A stretch of DNA of 64,000 nucleotides from Cryptomeria japonica (lineage: Eukaryota > Streptophyta > Pinopsida > Cupressales > Cupressaceae): the NCBI RefSeq assembly GCF_030272615.1, contig NC_081413.1, positions 338,050,802 to 338,114,801 on the forward strand, in the 5' to 3' direction. Under the pieces are notes generated by a model. That model was not told the DNA's origin, searched no databases, and worked only from the letters and a program-made list of their open reading frames with translations. Positions within the stretch are counted from its first letter, which is position 1. Each line of letters starts with the position of its first letter. Below, piece by piece: positions 24,007 through 35,472 of the stretch. A program made the translations under genes and the position numbers.

Positions 24007-24019
24007 TTGGTACTAGAGC
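24007..24019 (+). promoter_or_regulatory. Copia primer-binding site
   Basis: TTGGTACTAGAGC immediately after the LTR end, one base from the common initiator tRNA-Met site TTGGTATCAGAGC as used by copia elements. The right-hand element has the same kind of site at 59688. Confidence 0.85.
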
Positions 24020-24063
24020 TTTGGTCCTCTTTTGCAGAATCTTAACCACTTGAGGTAGATCCT

Positions 24064-24434
24064 ATGTTAGCTAACACTTCTAATCAACCAGCAACTATTT
24101 TTAGAACAAAAATCCCTAAGCTTGATGGAACAAATTATGGGATATGGAAAATTCGAATGGAGACTCATCTTAGATGTCTTGGCAAGGATATTTGGGAGAT
24201 CACTGAGAAAGGATATACACCTTATGATTTGGCATCTGGCAATCATTCTCCTTCTGAATTGGATAAGAATATTGAAAATGATTGCAGAGCTAGAGAAGCC
24301 CTCTTGTGTGCACTTACTGGTCAACAAATCATGGGATTGACATAAATCATTGGCTAAGGTTATGTGGGACAAATTACAAACTCTAAATGAAGGTGACCCT
24401 ACTGTCAAAATTGCTAAACTTGATGGTTACTAGG
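24064..24434 (+). pseudogene. Copia gag, N-terminal part, cut by gypsy 2
   Basis: The ATG at 24064 lies 45 bases after the primer-binding site. The protein shows the copia gag start, with IPKLDGTNYGIWKIRMETHL. A one-base frameshift near 24342 moves to a frame containing VMWDKLQTLNEGD and then KLDGY, where gypsy 2 enters. The continuation starts at 38591. Known role: capsid-like coat of the virus-like particle. Confidence 0.85.
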
Positions 24435-25227
24435 TGTTTATGGTGAAAATGGAAACAACAATATTGAAAGGCTATAATGAATTCAACCACAAAACCCTAG
24501 CCTAACAACAACAAAGATCCACCATAACATATGAAGATTACCTAAGACAATGCAAATCAAATGAAATCACAAAGATTATACCATCAAATGTCCCATAGGG
24601 TTTGAATCTCCATTCTTCCTATCTCCATTGATCTTGCTTGATATATTTGCTCTCAGATTTTATGTGCACAAGAGCTCAACAAAGAACGGAAATGTGGTTG
24701 CAAGTAGGATCGCATGTAAAAGGTGTAGTGTAGTCGAGTGCGCAATTGAGTTAGGGTGCATAGATTGATTAGTTAGGGTTTGATAATGAAGTATCCTCTT
24801 ATATAGAAGACACTATATGAAATAGAGGGATAAGATTGAGAGGTGTAAAAGATAAATGGTCGGCTATGATTAAAGGGTAGGTAAAGACAATAAGAAAATA
24901 ATGAGAGGGTAGGTAGTGTATGAATTAAGAGATGAATGACATGTGTCATGGGTAGAAAAGGTTAATGAATTAATTAAATAAATAAAGATTTATTTAATTA
25001 ATAGAAGAAGTGGGATCAATTAAATAAATAAAATATTTATTTAATTTAGGAAAAAGATAATTTAAATAAATAAATGTATTTATTTAAATGAGAAATAAGG
25101 CTAGAAGAGGATAAATGAATTAATTAAATAAATAAAGATTTATTTAATTAATAGAATAATTAAGCTAAAATAATTAAATAAATAAAGATATTTAATTAAT
25201 TAGACATGACAATTTTAGGTGTCTACA
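24435..25227 (-). repeat. 3' LTR of gypsy 2 (793 bp)
   Basis: Plus strand TGTTTATGG...GTGTCTACA. It aligns end to end with the right LTR (795 bp without copy B) at a few percent divergence by eye. Both contain the runs AATTAATTAAATAAATAAAG. On the minus strand it starts TGTAGACACC. The youthful LTR pair contrasts with the broken interior. Confidence 0.92.
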
Positions 25228-25242
25228 TTTTGCCCCTTTTTG
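25228..25242 (-). promoter_or_regulatory. Polypurine tract of gypsy 2
   Basis: The minus strand reads AAAAAGGGGCAAAA just before the LTR start TGTAGACACC. The position and purine content fit the primer for plus-strand DNA synthesis and fix the element orientation. Confidence 0.8.
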
Positions 25243-26021
25243 AGACAATGCGGCTTGTTGCATTGTTTCAAAGAAGATAATATGAACTGATACAAAGTTG
25301 CCCCAAGATGGGAATGATATGCCCCCTTGAGAGATTGAATGAAAATGTCTGAAAAGATCGCAAACAATCTCTCGATAAGAAATAAAAGCTAGAAAGGATT
25401 GACCAGATAAGATAGTGTGATAGAGGCATGGGATAAAGAAGACTGACTCAGGAAACGAGGGCTAGGGCTAGGGCAAGGGCAGTCTATAAGATAGACCATG
25501 AGGGGAATACATCCTCATTGTCATCCACACATCCAAGAGATCAGAGTGCAGATAGAGAATAGAGCAGCAGTAGTTAGCAACGATGGCATTGGTACACAAA
25601 TTCTATCGCATTCGCCGATTTCAGAGGTCAGCAAATGCAGGAGAGCCAGTGAGAACCGCAAAACCTCCTTGTACTTTGGTGCATTAAATGTTGTCATAAA
25701 TGCATGTCAAGTAGGGTAGATAAATAAATGTGCTTTAGATATGTCTAGAAAAAAATGTCAAGTGGGGTAAAAATGTCAAGGCGCGTCTGGGTCATGAATG
25801 CGTGTTTATGTCTTCAAGGTCGAATCAATAGTTCTGTGATGAACATATGTTGTCGATTGGATAATCTACTAAGAGGATACCCTCAAGCAGGTCCTCTAGG
25901 GAAGACCAGAATAGCAGATAGGGCTAGGATTGACAATTCTGTGATAGAACATACGTTGCCAATTAGGAAACTACTCAAGAGGATACACTCAAGTATAGCC
26001 CTAGGATAAGATAGATCGAGG

Positions 26022-26283
26022 CACTTTGTGATGAACAGGGAGTACCAAGGCATAGTACTTTGTGATGAATAGGGAGTACTAAAAAGAGTAGCATTTTGTG
26101 ATGAATAGGGAGTGCAAAACACATAGTACTTTGTGATGAACAGGGAGTACTACTAGGATCCATAGCAACACTTTGTGATGAACAGTGAGTGTCACTAGGA
26201 TAGAAGAAACACTTTGTGATGAACAGTGTGTGTCACTAGGATAATAAGCAACATTTTGTGATGAACAATGAATATCACTTTGA
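26022..26283. repeat. Minisatellite, seven copies of CACTTTGTGATGAACAGG
   Basis: Units start near 26022, 26056, 26093, 26127, 26169, 26210 and 26252, spaced 34-42 bp. The core YAYTTTGTGATGAAYAG is well kept and the rest varies. It lies just upstream of the plant-mobile-domain fragment. There is no leader, no cas gene and no equal-length spacers, so it is not a CRISPR array. Confidence 0.9.
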
Positions 26284-26310
26284 CTGACATTTTTTATTTG
26301 CTTGACTACA

Positions 26311-26869
26311 GGAGTACCTACCTATGCTGGAGTCACAGGAGAGATTCCCATCGACTCAGAGCTTACGACTAGATCTGACATTTTAGGACAGAGCCGCAAT
26401 TGAGGTTATGGGTTTGCGATTTATTCTGTATGTGCCTGAGTTTCGAGCAAACATGGGTTTTCTGACTGTGTTGGCTGAGAGATGGCACTCAGAGACATGT
26501 ATGTTCCATTTGCCGATGGGTGAGATGAAAATCACCTTAGAGGATGTATATAGGATTCTAAGGATACAGATCGATGGGGAGTTGGTTCCTTACGATTGGG
26601 ACAAAGATAGGGATGAACTGAGATGAGTGTTCCAGGATTCTAGATTAGAGATGAGGGCTAGACACGTGGCATGGGACATGATGACATAGATAAGATTGGC
26701 GCTAGCGGCAGTGCTGGTAGGAGTGATCAATGGGTTCCTCCGTCTGGATAGGGTGACACGAGGGTTGGTTGCAAAGGAAATAGGGGCCAGGAGAGATGAT
26801 CTTGGGGTGGGTCCTTCTAGGGCTCAGACTCTGTCGAGGCCAAGTGGCTCTGAGGGAGGGAGTTCATCA
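26311..26869 (+). pseudogene. Plant mobile domain (PMD) fragment, antisense inside gypsy 2
   Basis: The frame resembles the plant mobile domain found in MAIN/MAIL1 proteins and in several transposons: NMGFLTVLAERWHSET, then FHLPMGEMKITLEDV, then IDGELVPYDW. It becomes readable right after TTGCTTGACTACAG (to 26310), a good splice acceptor, so an upstream intron is likely. Stops at 26378 TAG, 26624 TGA and 26686 TAG. After about residue 105 it jumps to a distal part (RLDRVTRGL), so the middle of the domain is gone. It is opposite in direction to gypsy 2 gag and lies between pol and the 3' LTR. Function here unknown. Confidence 0.75.
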
Positions 26870-26889
26870 TAGCCGCAGAGGGCTCCCTA

Positions 26890-28539
26890 TGTATCAATTT
26901 TGTACCATTTTGTATGATGATGTAGACACCTGCGGGTGATTGTAGCCATATGATTTTGACATCATTGTATCATGACACTTATGATTATATATATGAGATG
27001 ATTCATCTTTGTGGCAGCTATATGCATGCATACCTATGTGATGTTTTTATATGATTCATGATGTATGTGTCTATGTGATGCTTATGTTTATGTTTTATGA
27101 TGATGATTATTATATGGATGCAAATATGTATATGAAAAAAATGCAATATTTTTGTTCTTTTATGTTTTTAATATGTTATGCCAATGCAAATGTGAATGTA
27201 TGAAATGCAAATGAATATGATAATGCAAATGATTATTTACATGATGAAAATGTAAAATGTGCTAATATGTGTTGTGTGCAGGATGTGATGCAATTGTGAT
27301 ATCTATATGTATGTATGAAATGCTAACATGTGATAATGCAGGTGCAACTACATGAAATGTAAATGTTTTTGGTGTGTCATTATACTCAGTCATGTGATAG
27401 TAGGCTACACGGACTCAAGAAGGATGATGGAGGTCAATCAAGAAAGGGGGATAGAAGATAGAAGATATGAAAGTGAAAGAGCTTCTTGTGCATTATCATC
27501 ATTGACCTTTATTATGGCAAGTAGGTTATGACAATCTAGGCATATGTTCGACCCAGAAAATCATTGTACCCATTTGCATGGAGATAAGACAGTCACAAAC
27601 AAGGAATGCCCTAGTTCATACTAGACTCTCAGTGTCCTCATATTCTTGGACAAGTCATAGCATTACTAAGAGACAATCCACAGACAAAAAAGAAAAATAG
27701 GTGATGATACCCCATCCTCACCTTTATAGTCAAAGACATCCTGGAGATAGAATCTCTAGTCAGAGACATCCTGGAAAAGCTAAAAGACATGTCATAAAAA
27801 GATAAAATCAAAATAATACCAAGACTCGACACCAACATCCACTGTAGTCCTCAAGTTTAGTGTCTCTTGTCACTTGTATAAGTCTTATTTGTTTGTGGTC
27901 ACAATGTTTACTTTCACAAAAAGGATTGATAGCACTGAACCATATGTTGTCTGAGTCTGTTGAAAGATTTGATTTGTTGAAGCCTATTGTTGTTGTTGTG
28001 TCTCATCTGAAATTGACTGAATCCATGAAACTGATACTTTATTGCGGAGAAGACAAAACTTTATTACGGATTGGTGATGCAAATGTTGCTTTATTACGGA
28101 TTGTGCGCGGATAGACTGAAGAAAGGAGGTGGAAACTGTACTCCTCGAAAACATGTGATGCTCTGAGTTCCACACCCATCACTAGACTTAGAATTTTCCT
28201 TAGCCACAGATAGGATCTAATTTATTATGGATGGAAAAGGGGTGAAAAGGGAGGTTTATTATGAATGGCTAACCAATCTTGGGTAGATCAATAACAAGCC
28301 ATGATGGGAATGGGTAAGTTTATTGTGGATGAATAGGTTGTGAGTGTGTGCAAAGTGAAAGGATGAAATGGAATCTTGAAGGAGGGAGGAGCAATGTCTC
28401 TACACATGGCACTGGTGACCCAATTTTCACCATGGTACTTGCCCAGGGCACCACCGAAGTGGTTTTCACCATTGGACGAAATGTTTTTCTTTACTTTTTT
28501 TTTTTTTTTTGTATTTTTGAATTAGGATACTCGGAAGAG
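26890..28539. other. 3' region of gypsy 2, low-complexity, no gene seen
   Basis: 26890-27370 is rich in ATGATG and ATGCAAATG. Around 28040-28330 TTTATTAYGGAT recurs five or six times. A T-run lies near 28496. Open frames of 63-86 codons lack motifs. This is 3' untranslated sequence of gypsy 2 on the minus strand. Confidence 0.6.
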
Positions 28540-30102
28540 CTATGTGTAAAACCTGTGAAGGTGCATGTTGTTGATAGGATCCTCCAAAGGTTCACCCTCT
28601 ATGGTTGAGAGTTGATATGCACCAGATCCATATGTTGTTGTGACGATGTAAGGACCAAGCCAGTTTGATTCAAATTTGCCCTTCTTCTCTCTGTCTTTCT
28701 AATTTTTAGGATTTTCTCTGAGAACTAAGTCACCCACCTCAAATATGTGAGGCTTTATCTTATGATTGTAGCTGCATTGTTCCTTGATTGAATGATGTGT
28801 ATCTCGAGTGACTATCTTCTTTGATGAAGAAACTGAGATAGAATTACTAGTGTGTGGACTACATAGGCCCGTATGTGTGGCACCTGAAGAATTTTGGGCA
28901 TCCCTAATAACAAAGTCCTTCAAGGAAGCTCCATTAAAGGTCCATAATGTATCGCCAGAAGGGAAATGATGTGTGGAACAAGTGGATGAGTTATGAAGGC
29001 TTATGATTGTGAAAAGAAGTGAAAGTAGGATAGCATGATGGAGACTTAGGATCAACAAGTATGATTTTTGACTTGAAATTTTAGAACTTTTGCCCCTAGT
29101 TATTTTGATATTAGGGGAGATCAACTCTTGCTCTTTTTTCTTCATAGGAGTTTTATCCTTGACTTTGATTTTTGCAGAGTCCAGTAGCTTTTGATTTTGA
29201 TTTGGACTAAAGGACTTCTCTTTATTTTCAACTTTTAGATTTTTATTTTCAAAGCTTGATTTGTGATCCCCAATGAGTAAGGGATTTTCTAATTCTTGTT
29301 GATCCAAGTCTGGGAGAGGAGTGGAAATGGAATGAGTGGATGAAATGGTAAATCTATGTGAGTTCTCAAGAGGGCTGGTGATATGCTCAATAGATTCTTT
29401 ATTGGAACCACTCTTAGGATCATCGATATCAAGAGCTGCTTGCACCACTAGAGAAGATTTGCATTCAGACTTAGTAGCCACAACACTAGGTGGTTCACAC
29501 CTAATTCCTTGCAAATTGTTTGTAGATTGTTCATGTTGACTGAATACCTTAGGAGATAGTGGGAGTTGATCAACATGAAAGATATACTCACCACATCCCA
29601 TGTCTTTAAACTTGAACTTTTCTTTGATCTCTACTTGTTTTGATGTAGAATCTTTCAAGGATTCAGGATCCACATATGCTAATGAAGGAATAGCTTCTCA
29701 ATTGACTGGGATTGTTATTTCTGATCTAGGTCGTAGATTGTTGCAATATATGAATGGATTTGGGTTAGTTTTGACGGTCACTTCAACTCCATTGTGTGGG
29801 AACTTGATACATCGATGATATGTAGATAGTACTGCGTTCATCTCATGAATCCATGGACGTCCTAGCAATATGTTGTATGTGAGATCTAAATCAAGGACTT
29901 GACAAACCACATCCTTTGTAATTGGCCCAACTCTAAGGGGCAAGGTGACTGTGCCTTTGGATGAACACTCTTCATCATCATATACCTTGATGGTAATTTT
30001 GTTTGTAGAATTTATAGCTTTATCTTAATATCCCAATTGTTTAATAGTACTCAATGTACAAATGTTTAGACCTGCTCCTCCATCTATCAGGACTCGTTTT
30101 AT
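28540..30102 (-). pseudogene. gypsy 2 protease joined to integrase C-terminal tail
   Basis: Continues the gag frame. The retropepsin active site reads VLIDGGAGLNIC (about 30070) and its end NILLGRPWIHEMNAV (about 29870). Instead of RT there follow about 330 codons, mostly polar, Ser/Lys-rich, unrecognised, with one hydrophobic stretch of about 25 residues near 29040 that looks membrane-spanning. Then comes the integrase tail: HIFEVGDLVLRENPKN, KFESNWLGPYIV and NNMHLHRFY, ending at TAG 28540-28542. Stops at 30103 TGA, about 30028 TAA, 29698 TGA and 28699 TAG. RT, both RNase H domains and the integrase catalytic core are missing, so it depended on another element. Confidence 0.82.
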
Positions 30103-32651
30103 TCAATGTTTGTGTATGAAGGCTTCAATGTGTAAAGTTGCATTATGTGGCTGACTTACGGAGGCATCATCGACTTTCGTGAATGTAAGGGAGCGTGGAA
30201 CAAAAAGGTATCCCACCATGGCTTGAAACTGGTCCACATTCAGATCAGTAGGGACAGCAGTGTCTCTCAAGATTTTGTCAAGAATAGCTTTATGTGCGGG
30301 GGATATGTGTAAGAGCTCAAGGATGGAAATGAGTGCGGGTGTCTTCCCCAACTGTTCTACAAGGTCATATTTAGGTCTGGTTGATGAGGAAGCGGTGTTT
30401 TTAGCTGGAGCACCTTGCAAAGTGAATTTACCTCGATGAGTTGTAACATTACATTCAGAGGTAGGTTCGGAAGAAGATCCAATTCCTTTCAAGACGATCT
30501 TGGGTCTTTGGGTAAAATTCTCAGGTGTTTTGTCCTTGATGATAATGGTAGAGACATAATTGTCCATCGAAATGTGATTGATAGTGGAATCATAGTTATA
30601 GGATGCTCTGGTATAGTTGGTTTGGTCATCTATGGCTTTAGCTTTTCCCTTGTCATATTTTGGGAATGGTTCCTTAAACATTTCATGTTCTTGATTGGAT
30701 GAGTGTCCTTTAATCTCAATGCCACCTCTATCAATAAGATCTTGTATGATGTTCTTCAGCCGATGGCAATTTCCTATTTTATGTCCTTTTCTCTTATGAA
30801 ATTCATAATATTCATCATCATTCCACCAATTTGGTTTAACCTTTGGCTCATATGGAGGAAAATCTGGAATTGTGATTATCTTGTTTGCCACTAGCTTCTT
30901 GAAAACTGACTCAAGTGGTTCTCCCAATGGGGTGTACTTCCTTTGTGACTTTGAAGTAGTTTGAGTATTCACTTGATTGTTTGTAGAGCTTGATCCAGAA
31001 AAAATGATTTTGGGTCGCACCATATTGGCATCCACAACACCATCATTGACTGTGTTCCTGTTTTTATTCCAAAATCTTGGCTTATCTTTTCCTTTAAAGT
31101 CATCTTTGTTTTCCTTGAATATCTTAATGACTCCTTGTTCAATTAGGACCTTCTTTGTTGCTAAGCCTTTTTCAATAATGTCCTTGAAGGTGGACAAACA
31201 AGCTTTCCTTAGATCATAGCCAATGTCATTGTTAACATTTTGGGTGAACATTTCTACCATTTGTTTTTGTGGAATTTCACAAGAGCATCTGCTAGCTAGA
31301 TTCCCCCATCTTTGTAAAAATGATGAAAAAGACTCTCCATCTTTTTGCTTGGTGTTGCACAAAGTAGTGACTGATATGTTTGTCTCTATGTTGTAGGAGA
31401 AATGTTGAATAAATGCCTCTGCTAAGTCACCCCATGACTTAATACCAGGTGGAAGTTGGGAGAACCATTCCATAGCTTGATCACCTAAACTTTGTGGGAA
31501 TAATCTCATCAAATATGTCTCTTTTGTGATACCTTAATGCAAGTTGTGAAAAATTGTCTTATATGTGCCTTAGGATCTCCTTTTCCTCTATACTTATCAA
31601 ACTTAGGCGTCACAAAGTGTGTAGGAAATGGAGGCATTGGAATGCTCTTGTCAAATGGATAAGGACATATGTCTCTCATTGTGTATGTTGGCTTCGATGT
31701 ATTTATGTCCTCCATTTTCTTTTGTAAGTCCCTGATTTGTTGCTCCAAATTGTTCTTCAGTGGAGACCGACTTCTTGGACCATACCCCATGCCTAAACCA
31801 CCGGGTGGAGGAGGAGCATGTTGCATATATGGATGATATTGATCATACACATGTTCATATGGAGGAGGTCTATAATGATGCTGTGTATATGGACCACTTG
31901 GTATAGAGTCATGGTGAGGAATGGAATATCTACTTTGTCCATGTATACCATACTCTACAGGCATGTCATGTTCTAATGTGTTGCCCCCAAATTTGACGTG
32001 GGGTTTCCTTGTGTCCAAATTTTGAGGATGCCTTTGAATATCCAATTGCTTTGGTGGTTGATCCTTAGCATTGGGATGTGATTGAGCATATTTTTCTGCA
32101 TAAGACCTCCATAGTGGTCTGTGAAGGTGAGTATCATATGCTTGACCATGTGTGTATGGGACCTCTGGTTTTTGAAACAAAGATGATGGTGATTCAGGCA
32201 CCATATGTGGTCCTCTATTGCCTCCACTAGTAGGCCTCCTTTGATCCATGTTGAGGTGAGGTTGTTGCAAAGGTCGAGTTTCCATTATTTGAGACATGTC
32301 AAAATCATGAGGGATCTTGGCTCCACTTTGTGCCATCACTTGTAAGAAATATTGTCTATCTCTCCTCATTATTTCCTCAACCAATCAATTAAAATGGGGA
32401 TTCATAATGGAGTCTTCCACCTCTCCTGAATGTACTGAAATGTTGTCCATATCATCATTGTGTGTATCATTGTTGTTTATAGTGTCCATGTGCTCAACAT
32501 TTGGAATGTTTCTATAGGCATCCATGTCAGGTAATGTAGTATGATTAGAATTGAAAAAAACATCATTGTCATACTCATAGGCACTCATGTTTGTGGACTC
32601 TTGAGCCTCCTTAGCTTCTCACCTAGATTTTTGGGAACGGGTTTCAACCAT
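30103..32651 (-). pseudogene. gypsy 2 gag
   Basis: The ATG at 32651 starts MVETRSQKSR, the usual first residues of plant gypsy Gag. Then come an acidic Asn/Asp region, a Pro/His/Tyr-rich stretch, a short coiled coil (LEQQIRDLQKKMEDI, about 31730) and the capsid core (KFDKYRGKGDPKAHI, FPQSLGDQAMEWF, FIQHFSYNIET, SFLQRW). A degenerate knuckle reads HKRKGHKIGNCHRL (about 30780). Stops: TGA near 32616 and TGA near 32385. A one-base frameshift lies near 31520. Otherwise open for about 840 codons. Confidence 0.88.
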
Positions 32652-34389
32652 GAACTAGGTATTGACCAAGATGTTTGAGACTAGATGAAAATGGAAAGAG
32701 TATGGAAGACCAAGAGTTGGATGGAATGTAAATGAATCTGAGGTGTACTTGCAATGTCCAAAGTGTAAGACCAAGTATGTATGTAGTAGAGTAGGTGTGA
32801 CTTCCAAAGAGATGATAGTTTCTCTTGATGAGGTAAGTTGACCTTGACTCTAAGTAAGACCAAATGAGACCCAAAGGTGATAGACCTTGATGAGGGACCA
32901 CTTAGCAAAATATTGTTGTATGTAATGTGTTGACAAAGTATGACGAGGACAAGCAAGTAACCTTTTGACTCATGTTTAGACAAATTTGAATGTAATGTAA
33001 GGTGTAAAGCAATGATGGACTTTGTGAGACCCAAAGACAGGTTGAATTCTAGATGAAAACCTAAAAAGATAACCTAGGAACTCAATAAGTCTGAAACTGA
33101 CTGTTCTTCTTTGTTGAATTATGAAAGTCTTCAATCCTGAACACAGACATTCCTGTATACTTCACAGACGTGCTTAAAGGACACAGACGCTACTCTGTCA
33201 GACACAGATGCATTTAAATGACACAGACGTGGTTCTGTCAGACATAGACGCGTTTCTGAGATGTTGTAAATGCAATGTTGCTCAAAAGACACAGACGCGT
33301 TTCTGCCCTTCACAGACGCGTTTAGATGACACAGACGCGAGTCTGTCAGACATAGACGCATTTCTGCAAACTTTGTGCAATTTTTCCAATCTGTGAAGTT
33401 GTTTTGTTGTGACCAAATCTAAATGTTTGACTATTTTTCATGACAAGAGGACACAATGTTGATGAGAACTCAATGTTTGCAAGTGTTTAGACTCCAAAAT
33501 GACTCAAAGACAAGTGTGTTGTTTGATGTAAAATTGTTTTGCATACACTTGAAGACACAAAAGGTACAATGTTTTAATGTTTGGTCTTGAATGTTTGATT
33601 GTTCAAAATAAGTCAAGCACAATTCTTATGGCTGGCCAAGACAATAGTTGTTGATCCCACATGGAGTTTCCCCCAAGGCTATGTTATTCAGAGCGGATAC
33701 TTAGATGCTTGACCCCACTAGCTCCACCCTCGGCACTCACTTCTTAGGCTAGCCAAGCATGAGTCCCCATGAAAACTCCTTGTGGTGAACTTTGTATCTC
33801 TACTAAGAACTGTATGTGTGTGGGCCGCTACCAGAGGTCTGACCTCCTGACCCAACAACTAGAAGGATTTTGGCTTCTAAAACAAAAAGGTGCTAGTAAG
33901 GGCATCTGCTTGTGTGGCCATACATGCGACACTTTCAGCTCTATAAATACAGAAGGCTCCCAGCTGGTAGGGGTTACACCCTACAAATGATCAAATAAAT
34001 TTGATCAAATGGGTTTATGGGGAGACATAGTGTCGGTATGAACTAATCAGCACACATTATTCATAGTTTTCACCATAAATACAATTATTTATAGTGGTTT
34101 GGAAGAAGATGGCTTTTCTTTTGCTACCACTTGGGTCGTTCTCTCCTCACTAGTAGTCCTAATGACCACACGGGGAGACAGGCCCTCTAAAGATTAAACA
34201 AAAAGAGCCTATTGCCCAAGACACAAAGGATAATGGTTCAATTTTAGTGCACCAATTGAAGTGTTTTCTAATCTATGAAAACAAGGCACACAATAAAGAT
34301 CAAAAGAAAATCCTTGTCAACGTCCTGCAACAAAGATTTGTTAGTAGTTTGGATTGTTTCAAATGATCACCCCTTCCTGCAAGCACACA
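32652..34389. other. gypsy 2 leader, proximal part, no gene seen
   Basis: Between gag and the tandem array. It contains the ACAGACG minisatellite (33137-33366, listed separately) and otherwise unremarkable sequence with only short frames without motifs. It would be transcribed as the 5' untranslated leader of gypsy 2. Confidence 0.6.
33137..33366. repeat. Minisatellite based on ACACAGACG
   Basis: About eleven copies of CACAGACG(C/T) or CATAGACGC, with intervening TCTGTCAGACA and TTTAAATGACA, give a higher-order unit of about 50 bp. The minus-strand open frame across it repeats RLCHLNASV, an artefact of the repeat. Confidence 0.88.
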
Positions 34390-35345
34390 AGTTAGATAAA
34401 TTTTAGATCCAAAAGACTTTGTGAAATATGGGGCCTTCAACAATGCATTTTGTTGACCAATTCAAAGATCTGATTCATCATAAAAAAAGACCACTTGTAA
34501 AATTTCAAGAGATTTCCAGAAATGTAAGAAAATCCAAAAACTTTGCTAATTTGCTCCAAAAATTAATTTTTTATGAAAAATCATAAAAAATTCATATAAA
34601 ATGCAAAATCGTTCCCAAAAATCTGAAATTTTTACTAGAGATTCCTGATGGTCTTCCAAACCTGCATAAAAAATTTCTACAACAAATCCAAGCAGTTTGT
34701 GAGATATGAGTAAAATAATGCAAAACCCTAATTTTCGAAGATCTGATTTTTGAGGAATGATTTTTCATCAAATTTAAAATCAAAAAGAACATATCCTATG
34801 TATAATTCTGAGAGATTTCCAAAAATGTAAGAAAATCCAAAAAATTCGCTAATTTGCTCTCAAAATTAATTTTTTATGAAAAATCATAAAAAATTCATAT
34901 AAAATGTAACTTTTGATCCACAAAAATCTAAAGTTTTTACTCAACACCTTTGATACTTTTCCTGACCTACAAAACAAATTGGATGCCAAAATTCGAAGTA
35001 TTTTGTGAGATTTGATCAAAATAAGGAAAAACCCTAATTTTTAAAGATCCAATTTTTAGGGAAATATTTTGCATCAAAATTAAAATCACAAAGAATAGAT
35101 CCCGTGTATAATTATGAAAGATTTTCAAAAATGTAAGCAAATCCGAAAAATTCGCTCATTTGCTCTCAAAATAATTTTTTTATGAAAAATCATAAAAAAA
35201 TCATGGAAAATGCAAATGTTCTCCAAAAATTCTAAATTTTGGATTAAGAGCTTCTAATACTGTCCTCAACCCACAAAAAAAATTTGGTGCAAAAAGTCTC
35301 AACCGTTTGTGAGATCAGATCAAATCTCTCCAAGATCTTGATTTT
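34390..35345. repeat. Tandem array, unit about 304 bp, about three copies
   Basis: The marker GAGATTTCCAGAAATGTAAG recurs at 34509, 34812 and about 35118 (spacing 303-306), each followed by TTTTTTATGAAAAATCATAA and, later, AAAACCCTAATTTT. A partial unit precedes the first. It lies in the gypsy 2 leader between the primer-binding site and gag. Confidence 0.9.
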
Positions 35346-35450
35346 GTGTCCAAAACCCTAGCTGCACAAGGTTATTCTCCAAATTGTTTTACAAAACAGC
35401 AATATAAGGTTAGAAAAACCTGCAAAAAACATAGATCTAACAAAAATCCA

Positions 35451-35472
35451 TGTCCCACGGGGCATGCCAAAA
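35451..35472 (-). promoter_or_regulatory. Primer-binding site of gypsy 2
   Basis: Directly inside the right LTR the minus strand reads TTGGCATGCCCCGTGGGAC. This fits the tRNA-complementary sites of plant gypsy elements (starting TGG, with CCGTGGG). The tRNA is not assigned. Confidence 0.65.

Noticed and set aside
26022-26283. Regularly spaced repeats that could suggest a CRISPR array
   Set aside because: Eukaryotic retroelement context, units degenerate, spacers of unequal length and partly repeated, no cas genes.
33131-33396. Repetitive ORFs with RLCHLNASV on the minus strand
   Set aside because: They translate the ACAGACG minisatellite; the opposite strand is open too.
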